36,282 nt of DNA from Omnitrophica bacterium GWA2_41_15 (lineage in GTDB: Bacteria; Omnitrophota; Gorgyraeia; Gygaellales; UBA12090). Under the pieces are notes generated by a model. The model saw only the letters and a list, made by a program, of their open reading frames with translations. It was not told where the DNA came from and did no database searches. Within the stretch, counting starts at the first letter, position 1. Each line of letters opens with the position of its first letter. Of the stretch, positions 25,382 to 34,896 are shown one piece after another. A program made the position numbers and the translations under genes. The stretch covers positions 1 through 36,282 of the forward strand of contig CAKKRH010000044.1 of NCBI GenBank assembly GCA_919902675.1, given 5' to 3'.

Positions 25382-25756
25382 ATGGCAAGAATATTAATTG
25401 TGGATGACGCGTTGTTTATGCGCCAGGTGCTTACTACTATTTTTATAACTGAAGGCCATGAGGTCTGCGGCGATGCCTCCAACGCCAAAGATGGGGTAGA
25501 AAAATATAAAACCCTGAAACCGGACCTAGTAACAATGGATATTGTTATGCCGATGATGGAAGAATTAGACGGCATCGGAGCGGTGAAGGAAATAACTAAG
25601 TTCGACCCTAAGGCGAAAATACTGATTATCTCGGCAATGAGCCAACAGGCTCTGGTAGTTGAAGCTATCCGGCTGGGGGCCAAGGAGTTCCTGAATAAAC
25701 CGGTAAACCCTGACCGCCTGAAAGACGCAGTCCGAAAGATACTGGCAAACCCTTAA
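25382..25756 (+). CDS. cheY: CheY-like response regulator
   Basis: ILIVDDALFMRQVL; DLVTMDIVMP; LIISAMSQQ; KEFLNKPV. Confidence 0.93.
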   Translation: MARILIVDDALFMRQVLTTIFITEGHEVCGDASNAKDGVEKYKTLKPDLVTMDIVMPMMEELDGIGAVKEITKFDPKAKILIISAMSQQALVVEAIRLGAKEFLNKPVNPDRLKDAVRKILANP

Positions 25757-25786
25757 TAATCGGATTTTAAACTATTAGCTAAATAG

Positions 25787-26398
25787 ATGAAGAATATCGT
25801 TTTAACCGATATCCAGAAAGACGCGCTTATTGAAATCGGAAATATCTGCGCGGGAAACGCCGCCACCGCTCTTTCCCAGTTGCTTAATAAAAAAATAAAT
25901 ATCATTGTCCCTCGGATGCTGGTTCTGCCCATAGAAGAAGTCCCTTCCGCGGTAGGAGGAATAAATAATCTGGTAACCGGGCTGGTTGTGCGCGTCCTGG
26001 GAGACCTGCCCAGCACAATCGTGTTCATCTTTTCCCAGAGAGACGCCCTTGCCCTCTCCTCGCTGATGACCGGAAAAAAACCATCCGAAAACAATATAAT
26101 CGGCGACCTGGAACGCTCCGCGCTTAAAGAGGTCGGCCTGATTCTCACCAACGCCTACTTAGGCGCTTTAAGCAGTTTTGTCGGTTTAGGCTTTGTTCCC
26201 ACCGTTCCCGAGCTGATCGTTGATATGGCCGGAGCTATTATTGATTACATCCTGATTGAGCTTAGCTGTAAATCCGAATTTGCCCTGCTGATTGATTCCG
26301 AATTCACCGAGCCAACCACCTCCATCAAGGGCCATTTTTTTATCATCCCCAATCCAGAGGGATTAGAAATTATCCTTAGGTCAATAGACATAAAATAA
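25787..26398 (+). CDS. cheC: CheC family phosphatase, paralogue 1
   Basis: DALIEIGNICAGNAATALSQLLNKKI, repeated-half CheC architecture. Confidence 0.88.
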   Translation: MKNIVLTDIQKDALIEIGNICAGNAATALSQLLNKKINIIVPRMLVLPIEEVPSAVGGINNLVTGLVVRVLGDLPSTIVFIFSQRDALALSSLMTGKKPSENNIIGDLERSALKEVGLILTNAYLGALSSFVGLGFVPTVPELIVDMAGAIIDYILIELSCKSEFALLIDSEFTEPTTSIKGHFFIIPNPEGLEIILRSIDIK

Positions 26399-26401
26399 TC
26401 C

Positions 26402-28459
26402 ATGCAGGATAGTTACCGAGAGATTTTTCTTTCCGAATCCCAGGAATATATAGACAATATCAACGGATGTTTAGTCCGGCTGGAAGAAAATCCCCGCGAC
26501 CTTAATTCCCTGAATGAGATATTCCGCTGCACCCACACCATGAAAGGGATGTCCGCCACTATGGGCTATGATAAGATTGCCCAGATTTCCCACCAGATGG
26601 AAGACCTGCTTGACGAATTACGCGGCCAGAAAAAATTTGTAACCTCTCATATTATCGACACGCTTTTTGCCGGGGTAGACCTCCTGGAAAAACTGATTCA
26701 GGAGGTTCGGCTGAATCAGGAATCCAAGACGGATATTTCCGCCTGCATGGAAGCCTTAAAAAATCTATTGCGGGAAGAAATCCTGCCTGAGCCGTTAGCC
26801 GCCGCTGGGATAGAAACGGGAAAAACACCGTTTAGCGCTTCAGATGAAGTAGAATTCACTGAAACCGAACTGATTAAATTTAAAAAAGCCAAAGAAAACG
26901 GCTTTAATGTTTTTAATATCCGGATTACCCTCTCTGCAAATTGCCCGATGAAAGAAGCCCGGGCCTTCTTAGTAATCACCAATTTAAAGAGGCAGGGCGA
27001 GATCCTGGGAGCCTTGCCTTCATTAGAGGCACTGAAAGAAGGAAAGTTCGACCGCTCCTTTTTAATAGTCCTGGTCGTTAAGGAAAAATCAGAAATCCTC
27101 CAGCAGGAACTAATGGGCATCTCGGAGGTGGACAATGTCAATATCAGCCCGGCAGAGATGAAACCCCAGGCCCCATCTATTCCGGAACCCGCTCATCCTC
27201 AAGAAACAGCCTCTTTGCCCTCTGCCGCTATCATCCCGCCGCCAGGCTCCGGATCAGCCGGCACGCAAACAGAACAACAGTCATCATACCTAAAAAAAAT
27301 CCAGAGTATCAGAATTCCGGTGCAAAGATTAGACAAGATTATGAACTTTATGGGTGAGCTGGCAATTTCCAAAATCCGCTTGGTTCAGGTAGTGCAATCC
27401 TTAAAAATCCAGGAGCTGGAAGAAATCAGCTTTACCCTGGACCATCTTACCTCGGCCCTGCAGGATGAAATAATGCAGACCAGGCTTCTTCCGGTGGCCT
27501 ATATCCTGGATAATTTTACCCGGGTGGTCCGAGATTTAGCCAGGCGTAAAAATAAAGAAATAGACCTGGAAATCATCGGCAGTGAGATTGAATTAGACCG
27601 GGTGGTCCTGGATGAGATAGGAGACCCGCTTATACATCTTTTAAGAAACTCCATTGACCACGGTTTAGAGGCTCCCGAAGAAAGAATGTCTAAAGGCAAA
27701 AACCCCAAAGGAAAAATATCTATCCAGGTTACCCGTCAAAAAGGCCATATCTCAATTGAGATATCAGATGATGGAAGAGGGGTTGATTTTGCCGCGGTGG
27801 GAAGAAAGGCTGTTGAAAAAGGGCTGATCCCGGAACAGGAAGCGTCTAACCTTGACGCAAAGAGAGTACTTGAAATATTAACCATGCCCGGTTTCTCCAC
27901 CGCCAAAGAAATAACCGATACCTCAGGAAGAGGGGTGGGCTTGGATGTGGTAAAAGTAAAGATAGAGTCTCTGGGAGGGAGGCTGGATTTTGAAACCAAA
28001 ATCGGCCTGGGCACTAAATTCCTGCTCACCCTTCCCCTAACCCTAGCTATCATCAAGGCAATGCTGGTTAAGATCAAAGAGGAGATTTTAGCCGTTCCCC
28101 TGATGAATATCCGAGAAACTATCAAAGTGCGCCCGGAAGAAATAAAAATGGTTCAACATTTTGAGGTACTTAACGTCCGGAATGAAGTTATCCCTGTAAT
28201 AAGGATGGAAAAAGAACTGGGCATTTCCGGTAACAATGGGCAGAATACTGCCGGACTCAATGAAGCCATCTCACTGGTAATAATTGAGTATGAGAAAAAG
28301 GCTCTGGCTCTTTTAGTGAATCAAATAATAGGCGAACAGGATATCGTAGTTAAACCTTTACCGGCTTTTGTGAAAAAAACCAAGGGGATAGCCGGAGCCA
28401 CGATACTCGGCAACGGCAGGGTAGCCTTGATTTTAGATATAATGAGCTTAAAAAACTAG
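26402..28459 (+). CDS. cheA: Chemotaxis histidine kinase CheA
   Basis: HPt (FRCTHTMKGMSATMGY), dimerization, HATPase (LRNSIDHGLE, DDGRGVD, GRGVGLDVV) and CheW-like domains. Confidence 0.95.
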   Translation: MQDSYREIFLSESQEYIDNINGCLVRLEENPRDLNSLNEIFRCTHTMKGMSATMGYDKIAQISHQMEDLLDELRGQKKFVTSHIIDTLFAGVDLLEKLIQEVRLNQESKTDISACMEALKNLLREEILPEPLAAAGIETGKTPFSASDEVEFTETELIKFKKAKENGFNVFNIRITLSANCPMKEARAFLVITNLKRQGEILGALPSLEALKEGKFDRSFLIVLVVKEKSEILQQELMGISEVDNVNISPAEMKPQAPSIPEPAHPQETASLPSAAIIPPPGSGSAGTQTEQQSSYLKKIQSIRIPVQRLDKIMNFMGELAISKIRLVQVVQSLKIQELEEISFTLDHLTSALQDEIMQTRLLPVAYILDNFTRVVRDLARRKNKEIDLEIIGSEIELDRVVLDEIGDPLIHLLRNSIDHGLEAPEERMSKGKNPKGKISIQVTRQKGHISIEISDDGRGVDFAAVGRKAVEKGLIPEQEASNLDAKRVLEILTMPGFSTAKEITDTSGRGVGLDVVKVKIESLGGRLDFETKIGLGTKFLLTLPLTLAIIKAMLVKIKEEILAVPLMNIRETIKVRPEEIKMVQHFEVLNVRNEVIPVIRMEKELGISGNNGQNTAGLNEAISLVIIEYEKKALALLVNQIIGEQDIVVKPLPAFVKKTKGIAGATILGNGRVALILDIMSLKN

Positions 28460-28479
28460 AGAGGTAGCAGCATAAAAAT

Positions 28480-28576
28480 GTCTAATGCCGAAATCCGAAT
28501 GACGAATGAATGCCTAATGTTTAATGCCCAAATATCTAAAAAAATAGACATTAGTCATTTAAGAATTCGCCATTAA
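28480..28576. repeat. Intergenic degenerate inverted repeat (ATGACGAATGAAT/ATTAGTCATT type)
   Basis: GTCTAATGCCGAAATCCGAATGACGAATGAATGCCTAATG ... ACATTAGTCATTTAAGAATTCGCCATTAA. Confidence 0.7.
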
Positions 28577-28607
28577 CAGCCTATAACACATATTATACGA
28601 GGAGTAA

Positions 28608-29228
28608 ATGGTAGATTTAAACTTCTCCCCTATTCAATTAGACGCCCTCAGGGAAATCGGTAATGTCGGAGCGGGAAACGCCGCCACCGCCCTGGGCCAG
28701 CTGATGGATAAGATAGTTTCCATAAACATACCCGAAGTAAGATCCCTGCGCCTAGACCAGTTGGATGAAGCGGAATTTTTCAAAGAACCGCAGGAACTCA
28801 ACATCGCGATATGTTCCAGGATCTTAGGAACCCTGCGGGGAGGGGCACTGATACTTTTTTCCAAAAAAAGCAGCCTTTTATTAAGCGACATGCTGATGAA
28901 GAGGCCCCCAGGCTCAAGCGAACTGCTTACCCTGATTGAGCTTTCGGCTATTTCGGAAACCGCCTACATCCTTTGCTGTTCTTATTTAGACTCGGTAGGC
29001 GAAATGCTTAACCACCGCCTGCTTATTCCTTCATCTCCCCAAACCGCCATTGATAAAATGAACAACTTAAATAAGGTTTTAATAAAAAAATTCATTGGTG
29101 AAGATGTTAAATATATTATGTCTATTGAAAACAAGATGTATATCGAAAATATCGAGATAGACCTTTTTGTTACCTTTCTTCTAGAATATGAAAGTATTAA
29201 GAAAATTTTTGGAATGCTGGGGATATAA
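28608..29228 (+). CDS. CheC family phosphatase, paralogue 2
   Basis: QLDALREIGNVGAGNAATALGQLMDKIVSI. Confidence 0.88.
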   Translation: MVDLNFSPIQLDALREIGNVGAGNAATALGQLMDKIVSINIPEVRSLRLDQLDEAEFFKEPQELNIAICSRILGTLRGGALILFSKKSSLLLSDMLMKRPPGSSELLTLIELSAISETAYILCCSYLDSVGEMLNHRLLIPSSPQTAIDKMNNLNKVLIKKFIGEDVKYIMSIENKMYIENIEIDLFVTFLLEYESIKKIFGMLGI

Positions 29229-29229
29229 A

Positions 29230-29392
29230 TGATAAACCCTAAATCCAAAACCATAAACCCTAAACAAATCCCCGCCTGGTCGGCAGGAAAGCAAAACCCA
29301 AATTCTCTAAATCCAAAACTTTTATTTTGAGTTTTTGGTTTAGGGTTTTGGGTTTGTTTAGAATTTAGAGTTTTGGATTTAGAGTTTTTAAT
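29230..29392. repeat. Degenerate CCCTAAA/TTTAGGG inverted repeat
   Basis: ATAAACCCTAAATCCAAAACCATAAACCCTAAACAAATCC ... TTTTTGGTTTAGGGTTTTGGGTTTGTTTAGAATTTAGAGTTTTGGATTTAG. Confidence 0.85.
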
Positions 29393-29413
29393 TTTGCTTA
29401 ACAGGATTTAACT

Positions 29414-31564
29414 ATGGATGACGAGATTTTCGCCTTGGATATCGGAACCAGAAAAGTAATGGGCATAGTCTGCCGCCGGACTGAAGAAGGAATAGAAATT
29501 ATCGACAGCGAGACCCTTGAGCATCCCTCGCGGCCGATGCTGGACGGCCAGATCCAAAACATCGAAGACGCCGCTAAAACCGTGCGCAGGATTAAATCCG
29601 CGCTTGAGAGCCGGGGAAATAAAAAATTACAAAAGGTCGGAGTCGCGGTTGCCGGACGGGACCTTTTAACCTCTGCCAGTAAGGCTGTCAGGGAATTTGA
29701 GTTAAGCGAAGAAATAACCCCGGAGATGGCGAAGAATCTGGAGTTGGAGGCGGTGGATAAAATTATTTCCTGTTCCGAAAATATCTCCCGCTGTTACTGC
29801 GCCGGCTACAGCCCGGTCTATTACGAATTGGACGGCGAAAGGATATCCAGCCTCACCGGCCACCGGGGGAAAACCATCGCCTGCGAAGTCATTGTTACTC
29901 TTTTACCTAAGGTGGTTTTAGACAGCATGTTCGCCGTGCTGAAAAAATCAGGCCTCGTCCCTACTAATATCACTCTAGAGCCGATTTCGGCCATCAATGC
30001 CATAGTCCCGGAGGAGCTGCGCAAACTAAACATAGTCCTGGTGGATATCGGGGCGGGCACCTCGGACCTGGCCATAACCGGCGGCGGTTTTGTCTTTGCC
30101 TATGGAATGGTGCCTTTGGCGGGAGATGAAATCACCGAGGTCATCTCGGAAAGCCTCCTGGTGGACTTCGCCACCGCCGAAAGAATCAAGCGCGCGTTAG
30201 CGGATGAGGAAAAAATTAAATACGAAGACATCTGGGGGAAAAAACAAGAGGCCCAATCCCGGGTATTGATTGAAAAAATTTCCGGAATAACCAAAAAATT
30301 AGCCGAATCTATCGCTCAGGCCGCGCTCCGGCTAAACGGCGGAAAAGCTCCCCAGGCGGTAATTGTCGTCGGAGGGGGGAGCCGGACATTTAACCTGATT
30401 CCGGAGCTGGCCAAAGGGTTTAATCTCGAGGCGCAAAAGATAGGAATCCGGCTGCCATCGGCAATAAAAACCATAAAAAATATCACCCCCAGCTTAAGCG
30501 GCCCGGAAGCGGTTACTCCTTTGGGAATCGCGGTTATGACCGCGGAAGGCTCCGGCCTGAATTTTATCGAACTTGAGGTGAATAATAAAAAATTTAAGAT
30601 GCTTGACTTCCAGCAAAAAAAAGATATAGTAGGTGCTCTTGCTTTATCCGGCATCCTGGCCCATAAAAGGCTTTATCCGCGCCCCGGGATGGCCATAACC
30701 TGCACGGTAAACGGAGAATTAAAAATAATCAAGGGGACCCTGGGTGAAGGAGCGAAAATACTGCTTAACGGAAAAAACATAGACTCTTTATCCCAAAAGA
30801 TACAGGAAGCGGATAAAATAGAATTTCAGGAAGCTATTGACGGAGAAAACGCCTCCTGCTCAATAAAAGAACTACTGGGAATCGGGTATCGGGAAATCGT
30901 CTTTAACCGGGAAACCCTGGCGGCAGCTCCCCTAGTAGTGATGAATGAAAAAGAGGTGAGTCTTGACGCGAAGATTTTAGACCGCTCCCATATCAGCGTT
31001 TTTACTTTAAAAGCCAAAGATGTTTTAAAACAAAAAGGGGTTGAGCTGGAGAATCTTAACCAAAGGCAGATTCTGGTAAATATAAACGGCAGCCCTAAAG
31101 TCCTTACTCAATCCAACTTCAGCTTGAAGGTAAACGAAAAATCCGCGAGTCTGGAGACAGAAATTAAGCCTCAAGACATAATTGAATGGATTCCCGGCAC
31201 AGCTATTTTCCACAGGATTAAAGATGTCGTGGAAACGACAGAAACAAGCGAAAAGATGCGCGTGCGGGTGGGAGACAAAGACATCATTATTGACATTGAG
31301 CCTCAGCAGATATTTATGAACGGGCATCAGGTAAAACCGGAAGAGTTCCTGATTGACGGAGCCGATATAAAGGTCTACCGCCTGAAGGCGCGCAAGGTAA
31401 TGCTCTCGGAAATCTTCCGCTACATAGATTTCAACCCTCATGAGGCCTTCGGCAAAAAAATGAGAATCCTGGTAAATGATCTACCCGCCGGCTTTACTAC
31501 CGCTTTAACTGATGGTTCCCGGGTAAAGATAATTTTTGAGGACAGGGAGGAAGCAATCCAATGA
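29414..31564 (+). CDS. FtsA/PilM-like actin-family ATPase with long C-terminal extension
   Basis: FALDIGTRKVMGIV, SHS2-like insert, VLVDIGAGTSDLAI, AVIVVGGGSRT; ~320-aa C-terminal part with repeated beta-rich segments. Confidence 0.82.
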   Translation: MDDEIFALDIGTRKVMGIVCRRTEEGIEIIDSETLEHPSRPMLDGQIQNIEDAAKTVRRIKSALESRGNKKLQKVGVAVAGRDLLTSASKAVREFELSEEITPEMAKNLELEAVDKIISCSENISRCYCAGYSPVYYELDGERISSLTGHRGKTIACEVIVTLLPKVVLDSMFAVLKKSGLVPTNITLEPISAINAIVPEELRKLNIVLVDIGAGTSDLAITGGGFVFAYGMVPLAGDEITEVISESLLVDFATAERIKRALADEEKIKYEDIWGKKQEAQSRVLIEKISGITKKLAESIAQAALRLNGGKAPQAVIVVGGGSRTFNLIPELAKGFNLEAQKIGIRLPSAIKTIKNITPSLSGPEAVTPLGIAVMTAEGSGLNFIELEVNNKKFKMLDFQQKKDIVGALALSGILAHKRLYPRPGMAITCTVNGELKIIKGTLGEGAKILLNGKNIDSLSQKIQEADKIEFQEAIDGENASCSIKELLGIGYREIVFNRETLAAAPLVVMNEKEVSLDAKILDRSHISVFTLKAKDVLKQKGVELENLNQRQILVNINGSPKVLTQSNFSLKVNEKSASLETEIKPQDIIEWIPGTAIFHRIKDVVETTETSEKMRVRVGDKDIIIDIEPQQIFMNGHQVKPEEFLIDGADIKVYRLKARKVMLSEIFRYIDFNPHEAFGKKMRILVNDLPAGFTTALTDGSRVKIIFEDREEAIQ

Positions 31565-31824
31565 AACTTTATAACTATATGGAAGATGCAGTCAAAGAAG
31601 AACTGGATAAACTACTTACTGATATTGAAGATATCTGTAAATGCGAAAAATGCAAATTAGATATGGCGGCATTTGCCTTAAACCGGATGAATAGCCAATA
31701 TGTAGTTTCAAGTAAGGGAAGGATATATACGAAGCTTAAGGAACTGAATACGCAGTCTCGCGTGGATATAATGACTAATCTGACCAGGGCCATACTGCAT
31801 GTCGGCAAGAAACCCCGGCACTAA
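31561..31824 (+). CDS. ComFB family protein (late competence development / cyclic-dinucleotide receptor family)
   Basis: NYMEDAVKEELDKLL...CKCEKCKLDMAAFALNRMNSQYVVSSKG; 4-bp ATGA overlap with the upstream ATPase. Confidence 0.8.
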   Translation: MKLYNYMEDAVKEELDKLLTDIEDICKCEKCKLDMAAFALNRMNSQYVVSSKGRIYTKLKELNTQSRVDIMTNLTRAILHVGKKPRH

Positions 31825-31980
31825 TGCGCTGTTACATAAAATTTTTAATAACAGCGCATAGAGCAATTGAGCAATCGACAATAGAGCAATAGACAAAAAA
31901 AGCTCAATTGCGGTCTATTTTCTATTGTTCAATTGTTCAAAAACTTCTGTAACTATGTACTAATATAGACAATAGACTAA
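31825..31980. repeat. Dispersed hairpin element, copy 1
   Basis: TGCGCTGTTACATAAAATTTTTAATAACAGCGCA then GAGCAATTGAGCAAT; near-identical copy at 36231. Confidence 0.9.
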
Positions 31981-31984
31981 TTTA

Positions 31985-32827
31985 ATGATGCTTAAAGCTG
32001 AAACCGGCGCCAAGTCCGATGAAAACGATCTCAGGAAAATACTCCATTTTATCCGGGAAAACAAGGGAATTGATTTAAGCCAATACCGCGAAGGGTTCGC
32101 CTTCAGGCGCCTGCGCTTACGGATTCAAGCGGCTAAATGCCAAAATTATCTTGATTACATAAAACTGCTTCAGGATAAACCCGATGAATTTAACCGCTTC
32201 CTGGATAATCTGTCTATAAATGTAACCGAATTTTTCCGCGACAGCGATGTATTCGCGGCATTTAAAAATATACTCATCTCGGAAATTATCCCCAGGAAAG
32301 AAGCCGCCAGCCACAGGATTATCCGTTTCTGGTCAGCAGGCTGTGCCAGCGGTGAGGAAACCTATTCCCTGGCTATCCTGATAAAGGAAGCCCTAGGTGG
32401 AAAGACGGGCTTTATGGTAAAAATCTGGGGCACGGATATTGATAACGATGCCCTGGAAAAGGCTAGAAAAGGGGAATATAAACTTGACGAAAGGCTGGCG
32501 AAAATCGATAAAAATATTATGAGTAAGTATTTCATTCCCGTGGATGCCGATACCTGCCGCGTCCGGGACGAAATAAAACAAATGGTGAAATTCGAACAGT
32601 GCAACTTAAGCCGCGACCCCTCTTTCAACTATTTAGACGCGATATTCTGCCGGAATGTGATGATTTACTTAAGCCATCAGCAAAAAGGCGAGCTTTTTGA
32701 AAGATTTCACCGCCTGCTTAGCCCTCGGGGATACCTGATCTTAAGTAAGGTGGAAACCCTTTGGGAAAGAAAGCTTTTTGAAACCGTTCTGCCCAAAGAA
32801 AAAATATATCAGAAGATTGGTTTATGA
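31985..32827 (+). CDS. cheR: Chemotaxis protein methyltransferase CheR
   Basis: FRDSDVFAAFKNIL; FWSAGCASGEETYSLAILI; DAIFCRNVMIYL. Confidence 0.95.
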   Translation: MMLKAETGAKSDENDLRKILHFIRENKGIDLSQYREGFAFRRLRLRIQAAKCQNYLDYIKLLQDKPDEFNRFLDNLSINVTEFFRDSDVFAAFKNILISEIIPRKEAASHRIIRFWSAGCASGEETYSLAILIKEALGGKTGFMVKIWGTDIDNDALEKARKGEYKLDERLAKIDKNIMSKYFIPVDADTCRVRDEIKQMVKFEQCNLSRDPSFNYLDAIFCRNVMIYLSHQQKGELFERFHRLLSPRGYLILSKVETLWERKLFETVLPKEKIYQKIGL

Positions 32828-32846
32828 CAAAAACAGGAGGTAAGTT

Positions 32847-33218
32847 ATGGCGAAGATTTTAGTGGTGGATGACGCGCTGTTTATGCGCAAGATGCTCTCT
32901 GATATACTTAAGAAAGAGGGCTATGAGGTCTGCGGGGAAGCGGAAAACGCCAAGGCTGCTATTGATAAATATAAGGAATTAAAACCGGATGTGGTAACCT
33001 GTGACATTGTAATGCCCAAGGTTGAAGACTTAGACGGGATTGGCGCGGTAAAAGAGATTATAAAGATTGACCCGGCGGCCAAAGTAATTATGGTCTCGGC
33101 AATGGGCCAGCACTCATTAGTAGTTGAGGCAATCCAGGCCGGGGCAAAAGACTTTATCACCAAACCCTTTCAGCCCTCAAGGGTAGTTGAGGCGGTAAAT
33201 AGGGCATTAAAAGGATAG
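32847..33218 (+). CDS. cheY: CheY-like response regulator, second copy
   Basis: ILVVDDALFMRKML; DVVTCDIVMP; MVSAMGQ; KDFITKPF. Confidence 0.93.
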   Translation: MAKILVVDDALFMRKMLSDILKKEGYEVCGEAENAKAAIDKYKELKPDVVTCDIVMPKVEDLDGIGAVKEIIKIDPAAKVIMVSAMGQHSLVVEAIQAGAKDFITKPFQPSRVVEAVNRALKG

Positions 33219-33285
33219 CTTTAAGAAATATCCAAAATCAAAGATACTTTTTAACTTAATTTTAATATTTGATGTTTGATTTACT

Positions 33286-33780
33286 ATGATGGCGGAAGAT
33301 AACCTGATTGAAGTTTCAATGGGGAATATGCACACAGGCTGCGCGCCCGCGCGTTTAATCACCAGGGCCCTGGGCTCCTGCTTAGGCATCACCTTTCATC
33401 ATCCCGCCAAAAAGATCGGGGCGATGGCCCACCCTATGCTTCCGGATATTGACAAGGCCAGAATGAAATCCAACCCCCATCGCTTTGTCAATTCCGTAAT
33501 CAAAAAAAGCATCGAAGATTTGGAAAAGCTGGGCTGTCCAAAAACGAGCCTGGTGGTAAAGCTTTTCGGGGGAGCCCATATGTTCAGTTTCATCACCGTC
33601 GACAGCATCTTAAACGTGGGGGAAAAGAACATCGAAATGGCCCGAATAGTCCTTAACGAATTAGGCCTTAAAATTACAGCTGAAGAAGTAGGCGGAACTT
33701 TCGGAAGAACCATAGAACTGAATCTGGAAAACGGCAAGGTCTTCGTGGACACAGTCTCCTGGGGAAGAAAAGAGGTATAA
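33286..33780 (+). CDS. cheD: Chemoreceptor glutamine deamidase CheD
   Basis: LITRALGSCLGITFHHPAKKIGAMAHPMLPD with Cys/His catalytic signature; VKLFGGAHMF. Confidence 0.93.
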   Translation: MMAEDNLIEVSMGNMHTGCAPARLITRALGSCLGITFHHPAKKIGAMAHPMLPDIDKARMKSNPHRFVNSVIKKSIEDLEKLGCPKTSLVVKLFGGAHMFSFITVDSILNVGEKNIEMARIVLNELGLKITAEEVGGTFGRTIELNLENGKVFVDTVSWGRKEV

Positions 33781-33787
33781 TTACCAA

Positions 33788-34831
33788 ATGAGCCATAAGA
33801 AAATCCGGGTTTTAATAGTCGAAGATTCATTCCTGATGCGTAAAATTATCGGCGACGCCATCAACGCTGATTCGGACCTGGAAGTTATCTATAAAGCCAA
33901 AAATGGAAGAGAAGGACTGGAGAAAATACTGGAGCTTAAGCCGGATATCGTTACCTTAGACATCAATCTTCCTCTCTTAGACGGGATAAGCGTGCTTAAA
34001 GAGGTAATGAAAAACCAGCCTACCAAGGTAATTATGCTTTCCGCCTATACCAAGGAAGGGACAAACGACACCATGAAAGCCCTGGAGTTGGGGGCGATAG
34101 ATTTTATCGCCAAACCTTCGGGCGAAATATCCCTGGATATCTATAAACTTAAAGATGAGATAGTCTCAAAAATAAAACTGGCCGGAAAAATCGAACTGGA
34201 TAAATTTATGTCCGTAGTCTCCTCCGGAATCACGGCCCCGTCCGTGAAAGAAAAATTATTTATCGTCAAAAAATTGGTAATTATAGGGGCCTCTACCGGT
34301 GGGCCAAAGGTAGTGCTGGATATTATGAAAAACATCCCCGGAACCGATAAAGCGGCCTTCATAATTGTCCAGCATATGCCGGTGGGATTCACTACGACTT
34401 TCGCTGAAAGGATATCCTGGGAATCAAAAATAAAAGCTAAAGAGGCGGAGGATAACGAATTTATCTGTGCCGGTAAGGCCTATGTAGCCCAGGCCGGACA
34501 TCACCTGATTGTGGAAAAATACGGAGATAATCTAAAGGCACGGCTTACTCAGGACCCCCCGGTAAACTTTGTCCGTCCTTCAATAGACGTAACTATGTCC
34601 TCCGCGGCCCAGGCCTGCGGTGAGAATATTATCGGCATAATCCTTACCGGGATGGGTAAAGACGGCATGGAGGGAACAAAAAGGATTAAAGAAAAAGGCG
34701 GCACGATCATCATCCAAAACGAAGAAAGCTCGGTAGTCTGGGGAATGCCCAAGGCGGTGTATGAAGCCGGCCTGGCCGATAAGGTCCTTTCTCCGCAGCA
34801 GATAGTTCAGGAGATAACTAAGGCAATATAA
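33788..34831 (+). CDS. cheB: Protein-glutamate methylesterase CheB
   Basis: Receiver (VLIVEDSFLMRK, TLDINLPLLDG) plus methylesterase (IIGASTGGPKV, QHMPVGFT, GMGKDGMEG). Confidence 0.95.
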   Translation: MSHKKIRVLIVEDSFLMRKIIGDAINADSDLEVIYKAKNGREGLEKILELKPDIVTLDINLPLLDGISVLKEVMKNQPTKVIMLSAYTKEGTNDTMKALELGAIDFIAKPSGEISLDIYKLKDEIVSKIKLAGKIELDKFMSVVSSGITAPSVKEKLFIVKKLVIIGASTGGPKVVLDIMKNIPGTDKAAFIIVQHMPVGFTTTFAERISWESKIKAKEAEDNEFICAGKAYVAQAGHHLIVEKYGDNLKARLTQDPPVNFVRPSIDVTMSSAAQACGENIIGIILTGMGKDGMEGTKRIKEKGGTIIIQNEESSVVWGMPKAVYEAGLADKVLSPQQIVQEITKAI

Positions 34832-34896
34832 TCCGTAAGGACAGACTTTCTTATCCCCCGCCTGATGGGCGGGGCAGGTCATTAAAGAAAGGTCAT

